NCBI GenBank assembly: GCA_910587575.1
Contig: CAJULU010000008.1
Coordinates: 19,884-83,883, forward strand
Direction: 5' to 3'
Source of the DNA: an uncultured Dorea sp.
Lineage (GTDB): Bacteria > Bacillota > Clostridia > Lachnospirales > Lachnospiraceae
DNA: 64,000 nt
Shown: in pieces, positions 17,168 to 25,548 of the stretch
How the letters are laid out: the number at the start of each line of letters is the position of its first letter
Position numbering within the stretch: position 1 is the first letter of the stretch
Program-made: the position numbers and the translations under genes
The notes under the pieces: model-generated
Seen by the model: the letters and a program-made list of their open reading frames with translations, nothing else
Told to the model about the DNA's origin: nothing
The model's database searches: none

Positions 17168-18919
17168 ATGGGTAACAGATTTAATAATAAATGTAACAAT
17201 AGATATGAAGACGGCGCCGGCCTTAAGTTCGGACGCGGGCATGGAAGACGGATTGCGGCGGCAGCCCTGGTGCTATGTATGGCAGTTTCCCTTGCGGGCT
17301 GTGCAGGGAAGAAAAAGATTAATGACGGAACCTTCCGCCCGGTGGACGAGGAGACGCTTCAGTTTCCATTGAAAGAGAAGGCGACGCTGACGGGCATGAT
17401 CAGTTATCCGCCAAACACAGAGTCAGAACCGAATAACCGGACGATTTTTAAGCGGCTTCAGGAACAGACCAATGTAGAGATTGACTGGACGGCAATACAG
17501 TCCGATCAGTGGGCGGATAAGATTTCACTGAATATGTCGGATCCGAATAAGCTGACAGATTTTATATTTTCGGCAGGATTTACAGACAGCAACCTTTTAA
17601 AATATGCAGATTATGGAGCAATCATACCGTTGGAGGAATATATTGATGCTTATATGCCGAATCTGAAATCTGTATTTGACAAATATCCGGAATATCGGAC
17701 TATGTGTACGGATGTTAACGGACACATCTGGGCATTGCCCTGGATCGAGCAGCTTGGCTCCGGCAAGACGGCCATCCAGACTGTCGGGGGAATGAGTTTT
17801 ATTAATAAGAAATGGCTGGATTTTCTGAACCTGGAGATTCCGGAGACGGTAGATGAATTCGAAGAAGTCTTGATTCAGTTCAGGGATCATGCGTCGGAGA
17901 TTCAGGAAGAATTTGGAATCGAGGGAAGCATTATTCCGATGTCCTGTATTATCAATGACGGCGATCAGGATCCGTCGATTCTGATCAATGGTTTCGGAGA
18001 AGGCTACGGAGAAGTAGATAAGGACAAGAATAACGGCAGGCACATTGTGGTTACGGATGAACAGAAGGTAATCTGCAGCGCTACACAGGAAGGATATAAA
18101 AAGGGAATCGAGTGGCTTCACAAGTTATATGAGGAGGATCTGATCGACCTGGAAGCCTTTACCCAGGAATGGTCTACCTATGTTTCAAAGGGAAAGTCCG
18201 GGCGATATGGCGTATGTTTTAGCTGGGATGTGGGGAATATTGACAATCTGAAGGATTGGGTTCCGCTTCCGGTGCTGACGGCAGATACCCGGAACCTGAC
18301 ACCGCAGAACGGATCCTTTACCAGCGGATTTGACCGCGGACGCTGTGTGGTAACTTCCGTGGCGGAGAACCCGGCGCTGGTATGTGCGTGGTTAGATCAG
18401 ATGTATGTACCGATCCAGTCTCCGCAAAATAACTGGGGAACATATGGAGAGGACGATGATTTTGATATCTTTGAGATGGGTAAGAATGCGGATGGAGAAG
18501 ATATGCTGAAGCATGCGCCGCTTGGTGATGCGTCTCCGGTAGAGGTAAGGGAAGCGGAATCGGTAGGTGGACCGCTTGCTATCTTAGATGAATATTATGA
18601 CGTGTATGTGACATGTCCGGATGACGCACAGTATCGTCTGGACTGGATTAAAGATTATTATACGCCTGATATGCATACCGAATATGTCTATCCGAATATC
18701 TTCATGAGCCGGGAGGATACCGAGAAGTTCTCGAATCTGCAGGCGGATATCCACAAGGAGATTAAAGCGAAGAAAGCAGATTGGATCATGAATGGTTTCA
18801 CGGATGAGGATTGGGAGAAATATCTGGATAAGCTTAAGGCATATGGGCTGGGAGAATATCTGGAGATGCTCCAGAAATATCTGGATTCGTATAATGCGCA
18901 GATGGCGGGTTCAGAATAA
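17168..18919 (+). CDS. Extracellular solute-binding lipoprotein
   Basis: A 583-residue lipoprotein with a long basic N-terminus, a hydrophobic stretch (AAAALVLCMAVSLAG) and a lipobox cysteine at C45. The large size and the pattern NVEIDWTAIQSDQWADKISL match the LipO/YtcQ-type binding proteins that accompany LplB/YtcP permeases. It should bind oligosaccharide at the cell surface. AAGGAGG precedes ATG 17168; an upstream in-frame ATG at 17129 is less likely. The ligand is probably a fructan or fructo-oligosaccharide, judged from the GH32 gene that follows. Confidence 0.9.
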   Translation: MGNRFNNKCNNRYEDGAGLKFGRGHGRRIAAAALVLCMAVSLAGCAGKKKINDGTFRPVDEETLQFPLKEKATLTGMISYPPNTESEPNNRTIFKRLQEQTNVEIDWTAIQSDQWADKISLNMSDPNKLTDFIFSAGFTDSNLLKYADYGAIIPLEEYIDAYMPNLKSVFDKYPEYRTMCTDVNGHIWALPWIEQLGSGKTAIQTVGGMSFINKKWLDFLNLEIPETVDEFEEVLIQFRDHASEIQEEFGIEGSIIPMSCIINDGDQDPSILINGFGEGYGEVDKDKNNGRHIVVTDEQKVICSATQEGYKKGIEWLHKLYEEDLIDLEAFTQEWSTYVSKGKSGRYGVCFSWDVGNIDNLKDWVPLPVLTADTRNLTPQNGSFTSGFDRGRCVVTSVAENPALVCAWLDQMYVPIQSPQNNWGTYGEDDDFDIFEMGKNADGEDMLKHAPLGDASPVEVREAESVGGPLAILDEYYDVYVTCPDDAQYRLDWIKDYYTPDMHTEYVYPNIFMSREDTEKFSNLQADIHKEIKAKKADWIMNGFTDEDWEKYLDKLKAYGLGEYLEMLQKYLDSYNAQMAGSE

Positions 18920-19005
18920 TTGAGATAAGTGAGCGCATCGGAATTCCTTACCGGATGGAACTCACTGCCCGAAGGACATATATTTTAGGAAAGGAAGAAA
19001 TTTTT

Positions 19006-20490
19006 ATGACAAGTCAGACATTACGTGAAGCGAGAAAATATGAAGAGGCTTCTGAAAAATTAATCAGTAAAGAGGAGCGTCCGGATTTCCACCTGACTCC
19101 ACGTGCGGGCTGGATGAATGACCCCAACGGCTTCTGCTATTATAAAGGCCAGTATCATTTGTTTTACCAGTATTACCCCTATGAGTCAAAATGGGGTCCC
19201 ATGCATTGGGGGCATGCAGTCAGCAGTGATCTGCTCCACTGGGAATATCTTCCTTGCGCCCTTGCGCCGGACGAGGCCTATGACAGGGACGGGTGCTTTT
19301 CCGGAAGTGCGGCGGTACTGCCGGACGGAAGGCATCTGCTGATGTATACCGGTGTGTTAAAGGAACACCAGGGACGGGATGTTTACAGAGAAGTACAGAC
19401 ACAGTGCATCGCTGTGGGCGACGGGATTGATTATGAGAAATATGAGCAGAATCCGGTTCTGGATGAGCAGGATATCCCGGAGGGCAGCAGCAGATATGAT
19501 TTTCGCGATCCTAAGATATGGAAGAAGGCCGACGGTACGTATGCCTGTGTTGTGGGAAACCGCCCGGCCGATGGCAGCGGGCAGATACTGCTGTATACAA
19601 GCGCAGATGGATTCCGTTGGAAGTTCAAGAGTGTACTGGTTTCTAACCATGACCGGTTCGGGAAGATGTGGGAATGTCCGGATTTCTTTGAACTGGATGG
19701 GAAATGGGTGCTGCTTACAAGCCCGCAGGATATGCTCCCGGAAGGGTTTGAATACCACAACGGGAACGGTACGCTCTGCCTGATCGGTGATTATGATGAA
19801 GAAGCCGGTACATTCAAGGAGATGTGTAACCAGTCTATTGACTACGGGATTGATTTTTATGCGACTCAGACCATATTAGCTCCGGATGGCCGCCGGATCA
19901 TGATCGGATGGATGCAGAACTGGGATGCCTGCGGGATCCGTTCGCCGGAGGAACCTTGGTTTGGGCAGATGAGCCTTCCAAGGGAATTGTCTCTGAAAAA
20001 CGGCAGGCTGTACCAGAAACCGGTAAGAGAACTGGATGCAATGCGGCGCAGCAAGGTGGAATATACGGATGTGACAGTTTCAGACCTGACAGAACTGGAT
20101 GGAGTGAAGGGCAGAAGAGTGGACATGGAGCTTGTGGTCCGTCCGGCTGACGGAGAAGAGCTGTATCAGAAGTTCGCCGTCCGTTTCGCCCAGAATGACA
20201 GATACTGGACTTCGCTGAGTTTCCGTCCGAGAGAATCTGTCCTGAAGGTGGACCGGAAGTTCTCTGGTTCCAGAAGAGCCATTATCCATCAGAGGCGCAG
20301 CCTGGTAAATCCTGTGGATGGAGAGCTGAGGCTGAGGATGATTCTGGACCGTTTCAGTGTGGAAGTCTTTGTCAATGACGGGGAGCAGGTTCTTTCGGCT
20401 ACTATGTATACGGATCAGGAGGCAGACGGGATTTCATTTTTTGCAGACGGAATTGCGAAGATAGATGTTGTAAAGTATGATCTTGGATAG
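19006..20490 (+). CDS. GH32 beta-fructosidase
   Basis: A 494-residue GH32 enzyme. The nucleophile is in WMNDPNG (D39), the transition-state stabiliser in DFRDPK (D168) and the acid/base in WECPDF (E223). A C-terminal beta-sandwich follows the five-bladed propeller. It has no signal peptide, so it acts on imported sugar. The family covers sucrose-6-phosphate hydrolase, inulinase and levanase; substrate cannot be fixed from sequence, but the neighbouring non-PTS transporter argues for unphosphorylated fructo-oligosaccharides. The start at 19006 follows AAAGGAAG. It is the last gene of the operon and is followed by a terminator. Confidence 0.92.
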   Translation: MTSQTLREARKYEEASEKLISKEERPDFHLTPRAGWMNDPNGFCYYKGQYHLFYQYYPYESKWGPMHWGHAVSSDLLHWEYLPCALAPDEAYDRDGCFSGSAAVLPDGRHLLMYTGVLKEHQGRDVYREVQTQCIAVGDGIDYEKYEQNPVLDEQDIPEGSSRYDFRDPKIWKKADGTYACVVGNRPADGSGQILLYTSADGFRWKFKSVLVSNHDRFGKMWECPDFFELDGKWVLLTSPQDMLPEGFEYHNGNGTLCLIGDYDEEAGTFKEMCNQSIDYGIDFYATQTILAPDGRRIMIGWMQNWDACGIRSPEEPWFGQMSLPRELSLKNGRLYQKPVRELDAMRRSKVEYTDVTVSDLTELDGVKGRRVDMELVVRPADGEELYQKFAVRFAQNDRYWTSLSFRPRESVLKVDRKFSGSRRAIIHQRRSLVNPVDGELRLRMILDRFSVEVFVNDGEQVLSATMYTDQEADGISFFADGIAKIDVVKYDLG

Positions 20491-20517
20491 GAAAAGATGG
20501 ATTTCTGAAGGTATTAG

Positions 20518-20551
20518 AAAGCCACAGTTTCGGCGGGAAACTGTGGCTTTT
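20518..20551 (+). terminator. Intrinsic terminator after the GH32 gene
   Basis: AAAGCCACAGTTTC pairs with GAAACTGTGGCTTT across a five-base loop and is followed by TTTTC. This is a strong rho-independent terminator ending the fructan operon. Confidence 0.9.
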
Positions 20552-20855
20552 CTTGCAGGGCAGGAACTCATCCGTGACAAATGGAATGTGAACCGGTTAG
20601 GTGTTTCCGGGAAAATGTCGAAAAATGTAGAATGAATATGGTTGAGATATTGATTCATAAATGCTATTATTTAAAATAACAGATGCCCCGTATTCTGCCG
20701 GGGGAGCTGTGGACGTTCTATGCCGGATTTGATTTTTGGCATGGACATTTCTGTTATCAAGATAATCTTAGTTTTCTATCTGATAATCGTCAGAAGTTAT
20801 TCAGTTTTCAAAATTGATGTCTGGGAAGAAAGTGCAGGTGGTCTCTATGGATATA

Positions 20856-20918
20856 CCCAAGGGCACACCGTGATGCATGCCCCAGACGGGGCGGACGGAC
20901 TTCGTCCGTTAAGGTATA
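20856..20918 (+). repeat. Second copy of the interspersed repeat found in the beta-mannosidase gene
   Basis: The 29-base middle (20856-20884) differs from the 4345-4373 copy by one base, and the following 34-base unit (20885-20918) differs by one base. The left unit is degenerate here (TATGGATATA instead of AAGGTATA). The rest of the 20491-20983 gap holds a terminator and nothing else I can support. The element lies 66 bases upstream of the PD-(D/E)XK gene. Confidence 0.82.
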
Positions 20919-20983
20919 GACACGTCTAAATAGTTTAAATGCCTTGCATACAGATTCGAAATTTAATATAATGGAGGTAGTGA

Positions 20984-21988
20984 ATGGCAGATGAGGTTTT
21001 ACAATGGCATGATGGCTTTCACGCAGCACTCCAGATTGAACTTAAGGGGGAATCTGCACATCTGAGATTCTGTTCGGAATATGAACTTTATAAGAAATCG
21101 CTGCGCATTGATACGGTAGTGGTTAAGGATTCAGATGATAAGCCGGTACAAAAGAATATTGGAAAGATTTTCCGTAAACACAATTTAATCGAGTACAAGA
21201 GCCCGGAAGATTATCTGAGTATTAATGACTTCTATAAAGTTTATGGATATGCCTGTCTCTATCAGTCCTATACGGAGAAAGTACATGAGATTTCCATGGA
21301 AGATATTACAATCACGTTTGTATGCAGCCACTATCCCAGAAAGATGTTAAATATGCTGAAAAAAGAGAGGAATATGGAGGCGCTGCAGAATGGAAACGGA
21401 ATTTACTGGCTTTTAAACGATCCGGTTGCGATACAGGTCATAGTGGTGACGCAGCTTCCGGTGGAAGAAAACCGATGGCTGAGCAGCTTGAAACGAAATC
21501 TGGAAATGGATGTGAATACAAATCAGTTATTGAGAGAATATAATAGAAACAGGGAATCCAATCTATACCAGGCAGCCATGGACTTGATTATGCGGGCGAA
21601 TCAGAAGACGATGGAGGAGGCAGAGAATATGGTATGTGATGCGCTGAAAGAGATTTTTGCGGATGAGTGGAAGAAGAAAGAACTTTTGTTTCAGGAGAGG
21701 GAGACAGAATTTCAAGAGAGAAAACTGAGATTCCAGGAAAGGGAAACGGAATTCCAGAGGCGGGAAACGGAATTCCAGGAGAGGGAAACGGAATTCCAGG
21801 AGAGGGAAACGGAATTCCAGGAGAGAGAAAATCAGATACAGAGGAAAGAGCAGCAATTAAAAAAGAGGGAAAATCGTATGGAGACTCTGGTCTGGCTCCT
21901 GGTAAAGAATAATCTTCTGGATGATTTGAATAAAATTTGTGTGGATAAAGGATACCGCGAACAGATGTACCACAGATATGGCCTGTAA
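20984..21988 (+). CDS. Rpn/PD-(D/E)XK nuclease-family protein with a heptad-repeat tail
   Basis: A 334-residue protein. The N-terminal part carries a PD-(D/E)XK-like core, IDTVVVKD followed by LIEYKSPED (E-x-K), resembling the Rpn/transposase-associated nuclease group common in Lachnospiraceae. Residues ~236-285 are seven tandem heptads of FQERETE type, predicting a long charged coiled coil, followed by a short C-terminal helical part. GGAGGTAGTGA precedes ATG 20984. Function is unproven; related proteins are annotated as transposase-like or hypothetical. It stands alone between a terminator and a cupin gene, and a dispersed repeat lies just upstream. Confidence 0.7.
   Translation: MADEVLQWHDGFHAALQIELKGESAHLRFCSEYELYKKSLRIDTVVVKDSDDKPVQKNIGKIFRKHNLIEYKSPEDYLSINDFYKVYGYACLYQSYTEKVHEISMEDITITFVCSHYPRKMLNMLKKERNMEALQNGNGIYWLLNDPVAIQVIVVTQLPVEENRWLSSLKRNLEMDVNTNQLLREYNRNRESNLYQAAMDLIMRANQKTMEEAENMVCDALKEIFADEWKKKELLFQERETEFQERKLRFQERETEFQRRETEFQERETEFQERETEFQERENQIQRKEQQLKKRENRMETLVWLLVKNNLLDDLNKICVDKGYREQMYHRYGL
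21689..21835 (+). repeat. 21-bp tandem repeat encoding FQERETE heptads
   Basis: Seven 21-base units, the last ones nearly identical and each carrying GAATTC at the junction. Each encodes one heptad, so gain or loss of units keeps the frame and changes coiled-coil length. Confidence 0.9.
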
Positions 21989-22043
21989 TTATGGAAAAGA
22001 AGGAAAAGGGTATTTCTGTGTTATACGAAATGGAGGGCAGAGG

Positions 22044-22367
22044 ATGTATAAGAATATTGAAAAACAGACAAGTCTGAGGCTTAAGGATCTGGTGGAATTT
22101 CAGACAGGGCAGGTAGTCAGCAAGACGCTGGTGCAGAATGATTCTGTCAGTATGACAATCTTTTCTTTTGATAAAGGAGAAGAGATTTCCACCCATGCGG
22201 CAGGGGGAGATGCCATGGTCACGGTACTGGAAGGTAAGGGACGTTTTACGGTAGGGGGAGAGGTGTTTGTTCTGGAAGAAGGGGAGACGCTGATTATGCC
22301 AAAGGACGTGCCTCATGCCGTGTACGGGGAGGAACAGTTCAAGATGCAGCTGATTGTTTCTTTTTGA
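22044..22367 (+). CDS. Small cupin-domain protein
   Basis: A 107-residue single-domain cupin. The motif VTVLEGKGRFTVGGE and the downstream ETLIMPKDVPHAVYG give the two cupin boxes; the first histidine is in EISTHAAGGDAMV. Such proteins bind a metal and often a small molecule, but no substrate can be assigned. The start at 22044 follows TGGAGGGCAGAGG. Read-through from the PD-(D/E)XK gene 55 bases upstream is possible, and no terminator lies between them. Confidence 0.8.
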   Translation: MYKNIEKQTSLRLKDLVEFQTGQVVSKTLVQNDSVSMTIFSFDKGEEISTHAAGGDAMVTVLEGKGRFTVGGEVFVLEEGETLIMPKDVPHAVYGEEQFKMQLIVSF

Positions 22368-22388
22368 GGGCCGTAACCAAAATAGCGT

Positions 22389-22417
22389 TTGACTTCTTAT
22401 ATTACTGCGTGTATACT
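22389..22417 (+). promoter_or_regulatory. Promoter of nrdR
   Basis: TTGACT (22389-22394), a 17-base spacer and TATACT (22412-22417) lie about 40 bases upstream of the nrdR start, a good sigma-A promoter. Confidence 0.75.
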
Positions 22418-22455
22418 AGGTTTACGAAAGATGAGAGAAAGGATAGCAATGCAAG

Positions 22456-22905
22456 ATGAAATGCCCGTATTGTAGCCAGTTAGATACCAGAGTGATTGAT
22501 TCCAGACCTGCGGAGGACGGCAATTCGATCCGCCGCCGCCGTTCCTGTGACGCATGCGGCAAGCGTTTCACGACTTATGAGAAGGTCGAGACGATTCCGC
22601 TGATTATTATTAAGAAAGATAACAACCGTGAGCAGTATGACCGTGGGAAGATTGAGAACGGGATTCTCCGGGCCTGTTATAAGCGGCCGGTATCGGCAGT
22701 GGACATTCAGCGCACGATTGATAAGATTGAGACAAAGGTTTTCAGTCTGGAAGCCAAGGAGATTCCCAGCAGCCGGGTGGGCGAGCTGGTAATGGAGGAA
22801 CTGAAGAATCTGGACGAGGTTGCATACGTGAGATTTGCATCCGTTTACCGGGAGTTCAAGGATGTGAACACATTTATGGATGAACTGAAAAAGATACTGA
22901 AGTAA
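22456..22905 (+). CDS. nrdR: Transcriptional repressor NrdR
   Basis: A 149-residue protein with an N-terminal zinc ribbon (MKCPYC, then SCDACGKRF) and an ATP-cone domain (PLIIIKKDNNREQYDRGKI onward). NrdR senses dATP/ATP and represses ribonucleotide reductase genes; length and sequence are typical. The first codon is taken as ATG 22456, directly before KCPYC. It has its own promoter and terminator, so it is a single-gene unit here. No ribonucleotide reductase gene lies in the window. Confidence 0.96.
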   Translation: MKCPYCSQLDTRVIDSRPAEDGNSIRRRRSCDACGKRFTTYEKVETIPLIIIKKDNNREQYDRGKIENGILRACYKRPVSAVDIQRTIDKIETKVFSLEAKEIPSSRVGELVMEELKNLDEVAYVRFASVYREFKDVNTFMDELKKILK

Positions 22906-22976
22906 CCTTGTGGAACATCTGGAAGATATTTGATATAGAAGATATTTGCTAAGACGTGAATGAAGTGGTAGAATAG

Positions 22977-23015
22977 GGAAGAAGCAAAGCAGGAATCGTT
23001 TGCTTCTTCCTTTTT
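22977..23015 (+). terminator. Intrinsic terminator after nrdR
   Basis: GGAAGAAGCAAA pairs with TTTGCTTCTTCC (22999-23010) and is followed by TTTTT, a strong rho-independent terminator. Confidence 0.92.
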
Positions 23016-23109
23016 ATCACACGGCATCCCTTTCCAGTTGTCTGGCTTTGGGATGGGTAAGAGTCGGAATTGTCAGGAATATGAAGATATAATGGATTGG
23101 GTGAGATAA

Positions 23110-23844
23110 ATGAGAACATACAAATTGACCATCGCTTATGATGGCAGCAGATATCAGGGCTGGCAGCGCCAGGTCACAACGGATAACACGATTCAGTTTG
23201 TACTGGAGTGGAGTATCGGGAAATTAGTGGGCTACAGAGTCCAGGTGGACGGTTCGGGGAGAACGGATGCCGGAGTTCATGCCCGGGGGCAGGTTGTAAG
23301 CGTGAAATTATCGAAGCTTTACGATACCAATGAGTTTAAAGAATCTTTGAACCGGTATCTGCCGGAAGACATCCGTGTGATCAAGGTGGAGCTTGTGCGG
23401 AACAGCTTTCATGCCCGTAAGAGCGCTAAAGGGAAGAAATACGAGTATTATATCGACTGCCGGGAGAAGCCGGATGTGTTTTCCAGAAGGTATTGTTATC
23501 ATTACCCGGAGAAGCTGGATATCGAGGCCATGCGGGAAGCAACGAAATATCTGATCGGGCCGAAGAATTTCATCAGTTTTACGGATGACAAGGACTGTAA
23601 AGATTCCATCCGGCGGATCACGAATATTAAGATTGTGAGTAATGGAGAGAAGGTCAGGATCACCTATTATGGTACGGGATTTTTGTACCATATGGTACGG
23701 ATTCTGACGGGGACTCTGCTGGAGGTAGGGACAGGCAGGAGAGATGCGTCCAAGCTTCCGGTTGTGATTGCGGCGGAGGACAGGAGCCTGGCGGGTTTTC
23801 TTGCCCCGGCCAGAGGGCTGTTTCTTCGGAAAGTATATTATTGA
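23110..23844 (+). CDS. truA: tRNA pseudouridine synthase A
   Basis: A 244-residue protein with the TruA catalytic motif GSGRTDAGVHA (aspartate D53) and the conserved start TYKLTIAYDGSRYQGWQRQ. It converts uridines 38-40 of tRNA anticodon arms to pseudouridine. Length and sequence are ordinary for Firmicutes. It lies 30 bases ahead of the exonuclease III gene and may be co-transcribed with it. Confidence 0.95.
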   Translation: MRTYKLTIAYDGSRYQGWQRQVTTDNTIQFVLEWSIGKLVGYRVQVDGSGRTDAGVHARGQVVSVKLSKLYDTNEFKESLNRYLPEDIRVIKVELVRNSFHARKSAKGKKYEYYIDCREKPDVFSRRYCYHYPEKLDIEAMREATKYLIGPKNFISFTDDKDCKDSIRRITNIKIVSNGEKVRITYYGTGFLYHMVRILTGTLLEVGTGRRDASKLPVVIAAEDRSLAGFLAPARGLFLRKVYY

Positions 23845-23874
23845 TCTGATTGGTGAAATAAGGAGGATGTATCG

Positions 23875-24627
23875 ATGAAATTTATATCATGGAATGTAAA
23901 CGGAATCCGGGCATGTATGCAGAAGGGATTCATGGATTTTTTCAAGGAGGCGGATGCAGATATTTTCTGTATCCAGGAGTCGAAAATGCAGGAAGGACAG
24001 CTGACGCTTGATACGCCGGGATATCATCAGTACTGGAACTATGCGCAGAGGAAAGGATATTCGGGAACAGCCATCTTTACAAAGGAAGAACCGGTATCCG
24101 TATCCTATGGGATGGGAATACCGGAACACGACCAGGAAGGGCGCGTGATTACGCTGGAATTTGAAGAGTATTATTTTGTCACGGTGTATACGCCGAATTC
24201 CCAGAATGAACTGGCAAGGCTTCCTTACCGGATGCAGTGGGAGACGGATTTCCTTGCTTATCTGAAAGGCCTGGAGGGGAGGAAGCCGGTTATCTTCTGC
24301 GGAGACTTGAACGTGGCCCATAAGGAGATTGATCTGAAGAATCCGAAGACGAACCGGAAGAATGCGGGATTTACGGACGAGGAGCGGGGAAAGTTCACGG
24401 AACTTCTGGAAGCGGGCTTTATTGATACATTTCGCTATTTCTACCCGGATGTGGAAGGAATCTATTCCTGGTGGTCTTACCGTTTCAGTGCCAGGGCGAA
24501 GAATGCCGGGTGGCGTATTGACTATTTCTGCGTATCAGAATCCTTGAAAGACAGGCTGAAGGATGCGAAGATTCTCACGGATGTTATGGGGTCAGACCAT
24601 TGTCCGGTGATGCTTGAGATGGTTTAG
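23875..24627 (+). CDS. xth: Exodeoxyribonuclease III
   Basis: A 250-residue AP endonuclease/exonuclease of the EEP fold. MKFISWNVNGIRA, IQESK (metal-binding E35), GDLNVAHKEIDL and the C-terminal GSDHCPVML are all present. It repairs abasic sites in DNA. AAGGAGGATGTATCG precedes the start. It follows truA closely and is convergent with the SDR gene ten bases beyond its stop. Confidence 0.95.
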   Translation: MKFISWNVNGIRACMQKGFMDFFKEADADIFCIQESKMQEGQLTLDTPGYHQYWNYAQRKGYSGTAIFTKEEPVSVSYGMGIPEHDQEGRVITLEFEEYYFVTVYTPNSQNELARLPYRMQWETDFLAYLKGLEGRKPVIFCGDLNVAHKEIDLKNPKTNRKNAGFTDEERGKFTELLEAGFIDTFRYFYPDVEGIYSWWSYRFSARAKNAGWRIDYFCVSESLKDRLKDAKILTDVMGSDHCPVMLEMV

Positions 24628-24636
24628 GAATGATTT

Positions 24637-25371
24637 TTACAGATATCCTCCATCCACCCCGATGATCTGCCCGGTCAGATACGTGGGACTGTGGGCCAGA
24701 TCCCATGCCACCTGTGCAATCTCGGCTGCCTGGCCGTACCGTCCCGCCGGAATCTCTTCTTCCAGGGTTTTCCGTTCTTCATCCGACAGGTGCTGGTTCA
24801 TGGACGTGTCAATCACTCCGCAGGCAATGGCATTGACCTGGATATTACTGGGCGCAAGTTCCTTGGCAAGCGCCCTGGTAAGCCCGTGTACTCCTGCCTT
24901 GGAAGCGGAATAAGCTGCCTCGCAGGAGGCTCCGGACGTTCCCCACATGGAGGAAATATTAAGAATCCTTCCGCATTTTCTGGAAATCATCGGCGGCAAT
25001 GCCTTGCGGCAGCAGTAAAAGACCGAAGAAAGGTTCGTATCCAGTACCCGTTTCCATTCTTCATCACTCATATCCATCAGAAGCCCGGTATGTGCAATCC
25101 CCGCATTATTGACCAGGACATCCAGGCAGCCGCAGATACGGTAGATCTGTTCAAACATAGCGGCAACGTCCCTGGAACTGCCTGCGTCACCCAGGACGGT
25201 CTCACAGGGAATCTCATACCTTTCGTTAATCATACGCCGCACCGCTTCCAGTTCTTCGGCCGAAGCACGGCAGTTGAGAAACACGCGATACCCGCCTGCG
25301 GCAAACTTTAATGCAATGGCTCTGCCAATTCCCCGGGAGGCTCCTGTTACCAGAATATTTTTTGGTTCCAT
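24637..25371 (-). CDS. SDR family oxidoreductase, YmfI-like (EF-P 5-aminopentanone reductase type)
   Basis: A 244-residue short-chain dehydrogenase: TGASRGIGRA nucleotide-binding motif, NNAGIAH, and the catalytic Ser-Tyr-Lys set in ISSMWGTSGASCEAAYSASK. Sequence style (MEPKNILVTGASRGIG, SSMWGTSGASCEAAY) resembles Firmicute YmfI proteins, which finish the 5-aminopentanol modification of elongation factor P, more than FabG of fatty-acid operons. It stands alone, so the exact substrate is an inference from family resemblance; FabG-like activity remains possible. Confidence 0.78.
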   Translation of the reverse strand: MEPKNILVTGASRGIGRAIALKFAAGGYRVFLNCRASAEELEAVRRMINERYEIPCETVLGDAGSSRDVAAMFEQIYRICGCLDVLVNNAGIAHTGLLMDMSDEEWKRVLDTNLSSVFYCCRKALPPMISRKCGRILNISSMWGTSGASCEAAYSASKAGVHGLTRALAKELAPSNIQVNAIACGVIDTSMNQHLSDEERKTLEEEIPAGRYGQAAEIAQVAWDLAHSPTYLTGQIIGVDGGYL

Positions 25372-25463
25372 ATCTGTTCTCCAATCCAGTCAAATGCTTT
25401 ATAAAATGTTTATAAAATATCTATTAAATCAAATTCCCACGCCACTATTATACGCCAGAATTC

Positions 25464-25522
25464 TTGTCATTTAAAGCCTCAAGTGCTATGATTTACATAT
25501 TATTTTTATAATATGTAAATCA
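25464..25522 (+). promoter_or_regulatory. RND exporter promoter overlapped by a 15-bp palindrome
   Basis: TTGTCA (25464-25469), a 17-base spacer and TATGAT (25487-25492) form a promoter. TGATTTACATATTAT (25489-25503) is perfectly mirrored at 25508-25522 across four T residues, so the palindrome begins in the -10 box and covers the start point. This is the layout of a repressor operator; a hairpin in the nascent RNA is the alternative. No regulator gene is adjacent. Confidence 0.72.
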
Positions 25523-25548
25523 ATCCAAACACAGAAAGAGGGCTCCAA

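Noticed and set aside
20720..20929. A 69-residue plus-strand frame containing the dispersed repeat
   Set aside because: It has no ribosome site or family match; the reading frame is a by-product of the repeat, which also stays open in the mannosidase gene.
20944..20972. TTGCAT-17-TATAAT resembling a promoter for the Rpn-like gene
   Set aside because: The -10 box abuts the GGAGGT ribosome site; transcription would start within or after that site, so it is unlikely to be the working promoter.
21588..22316. A 242-residue minus-strand frame rich in proline and phenylalanine
   Set aside because: It is the complement of the 21-bp heptad repeat of the Rpn-like gene and the start of the cupin gene.
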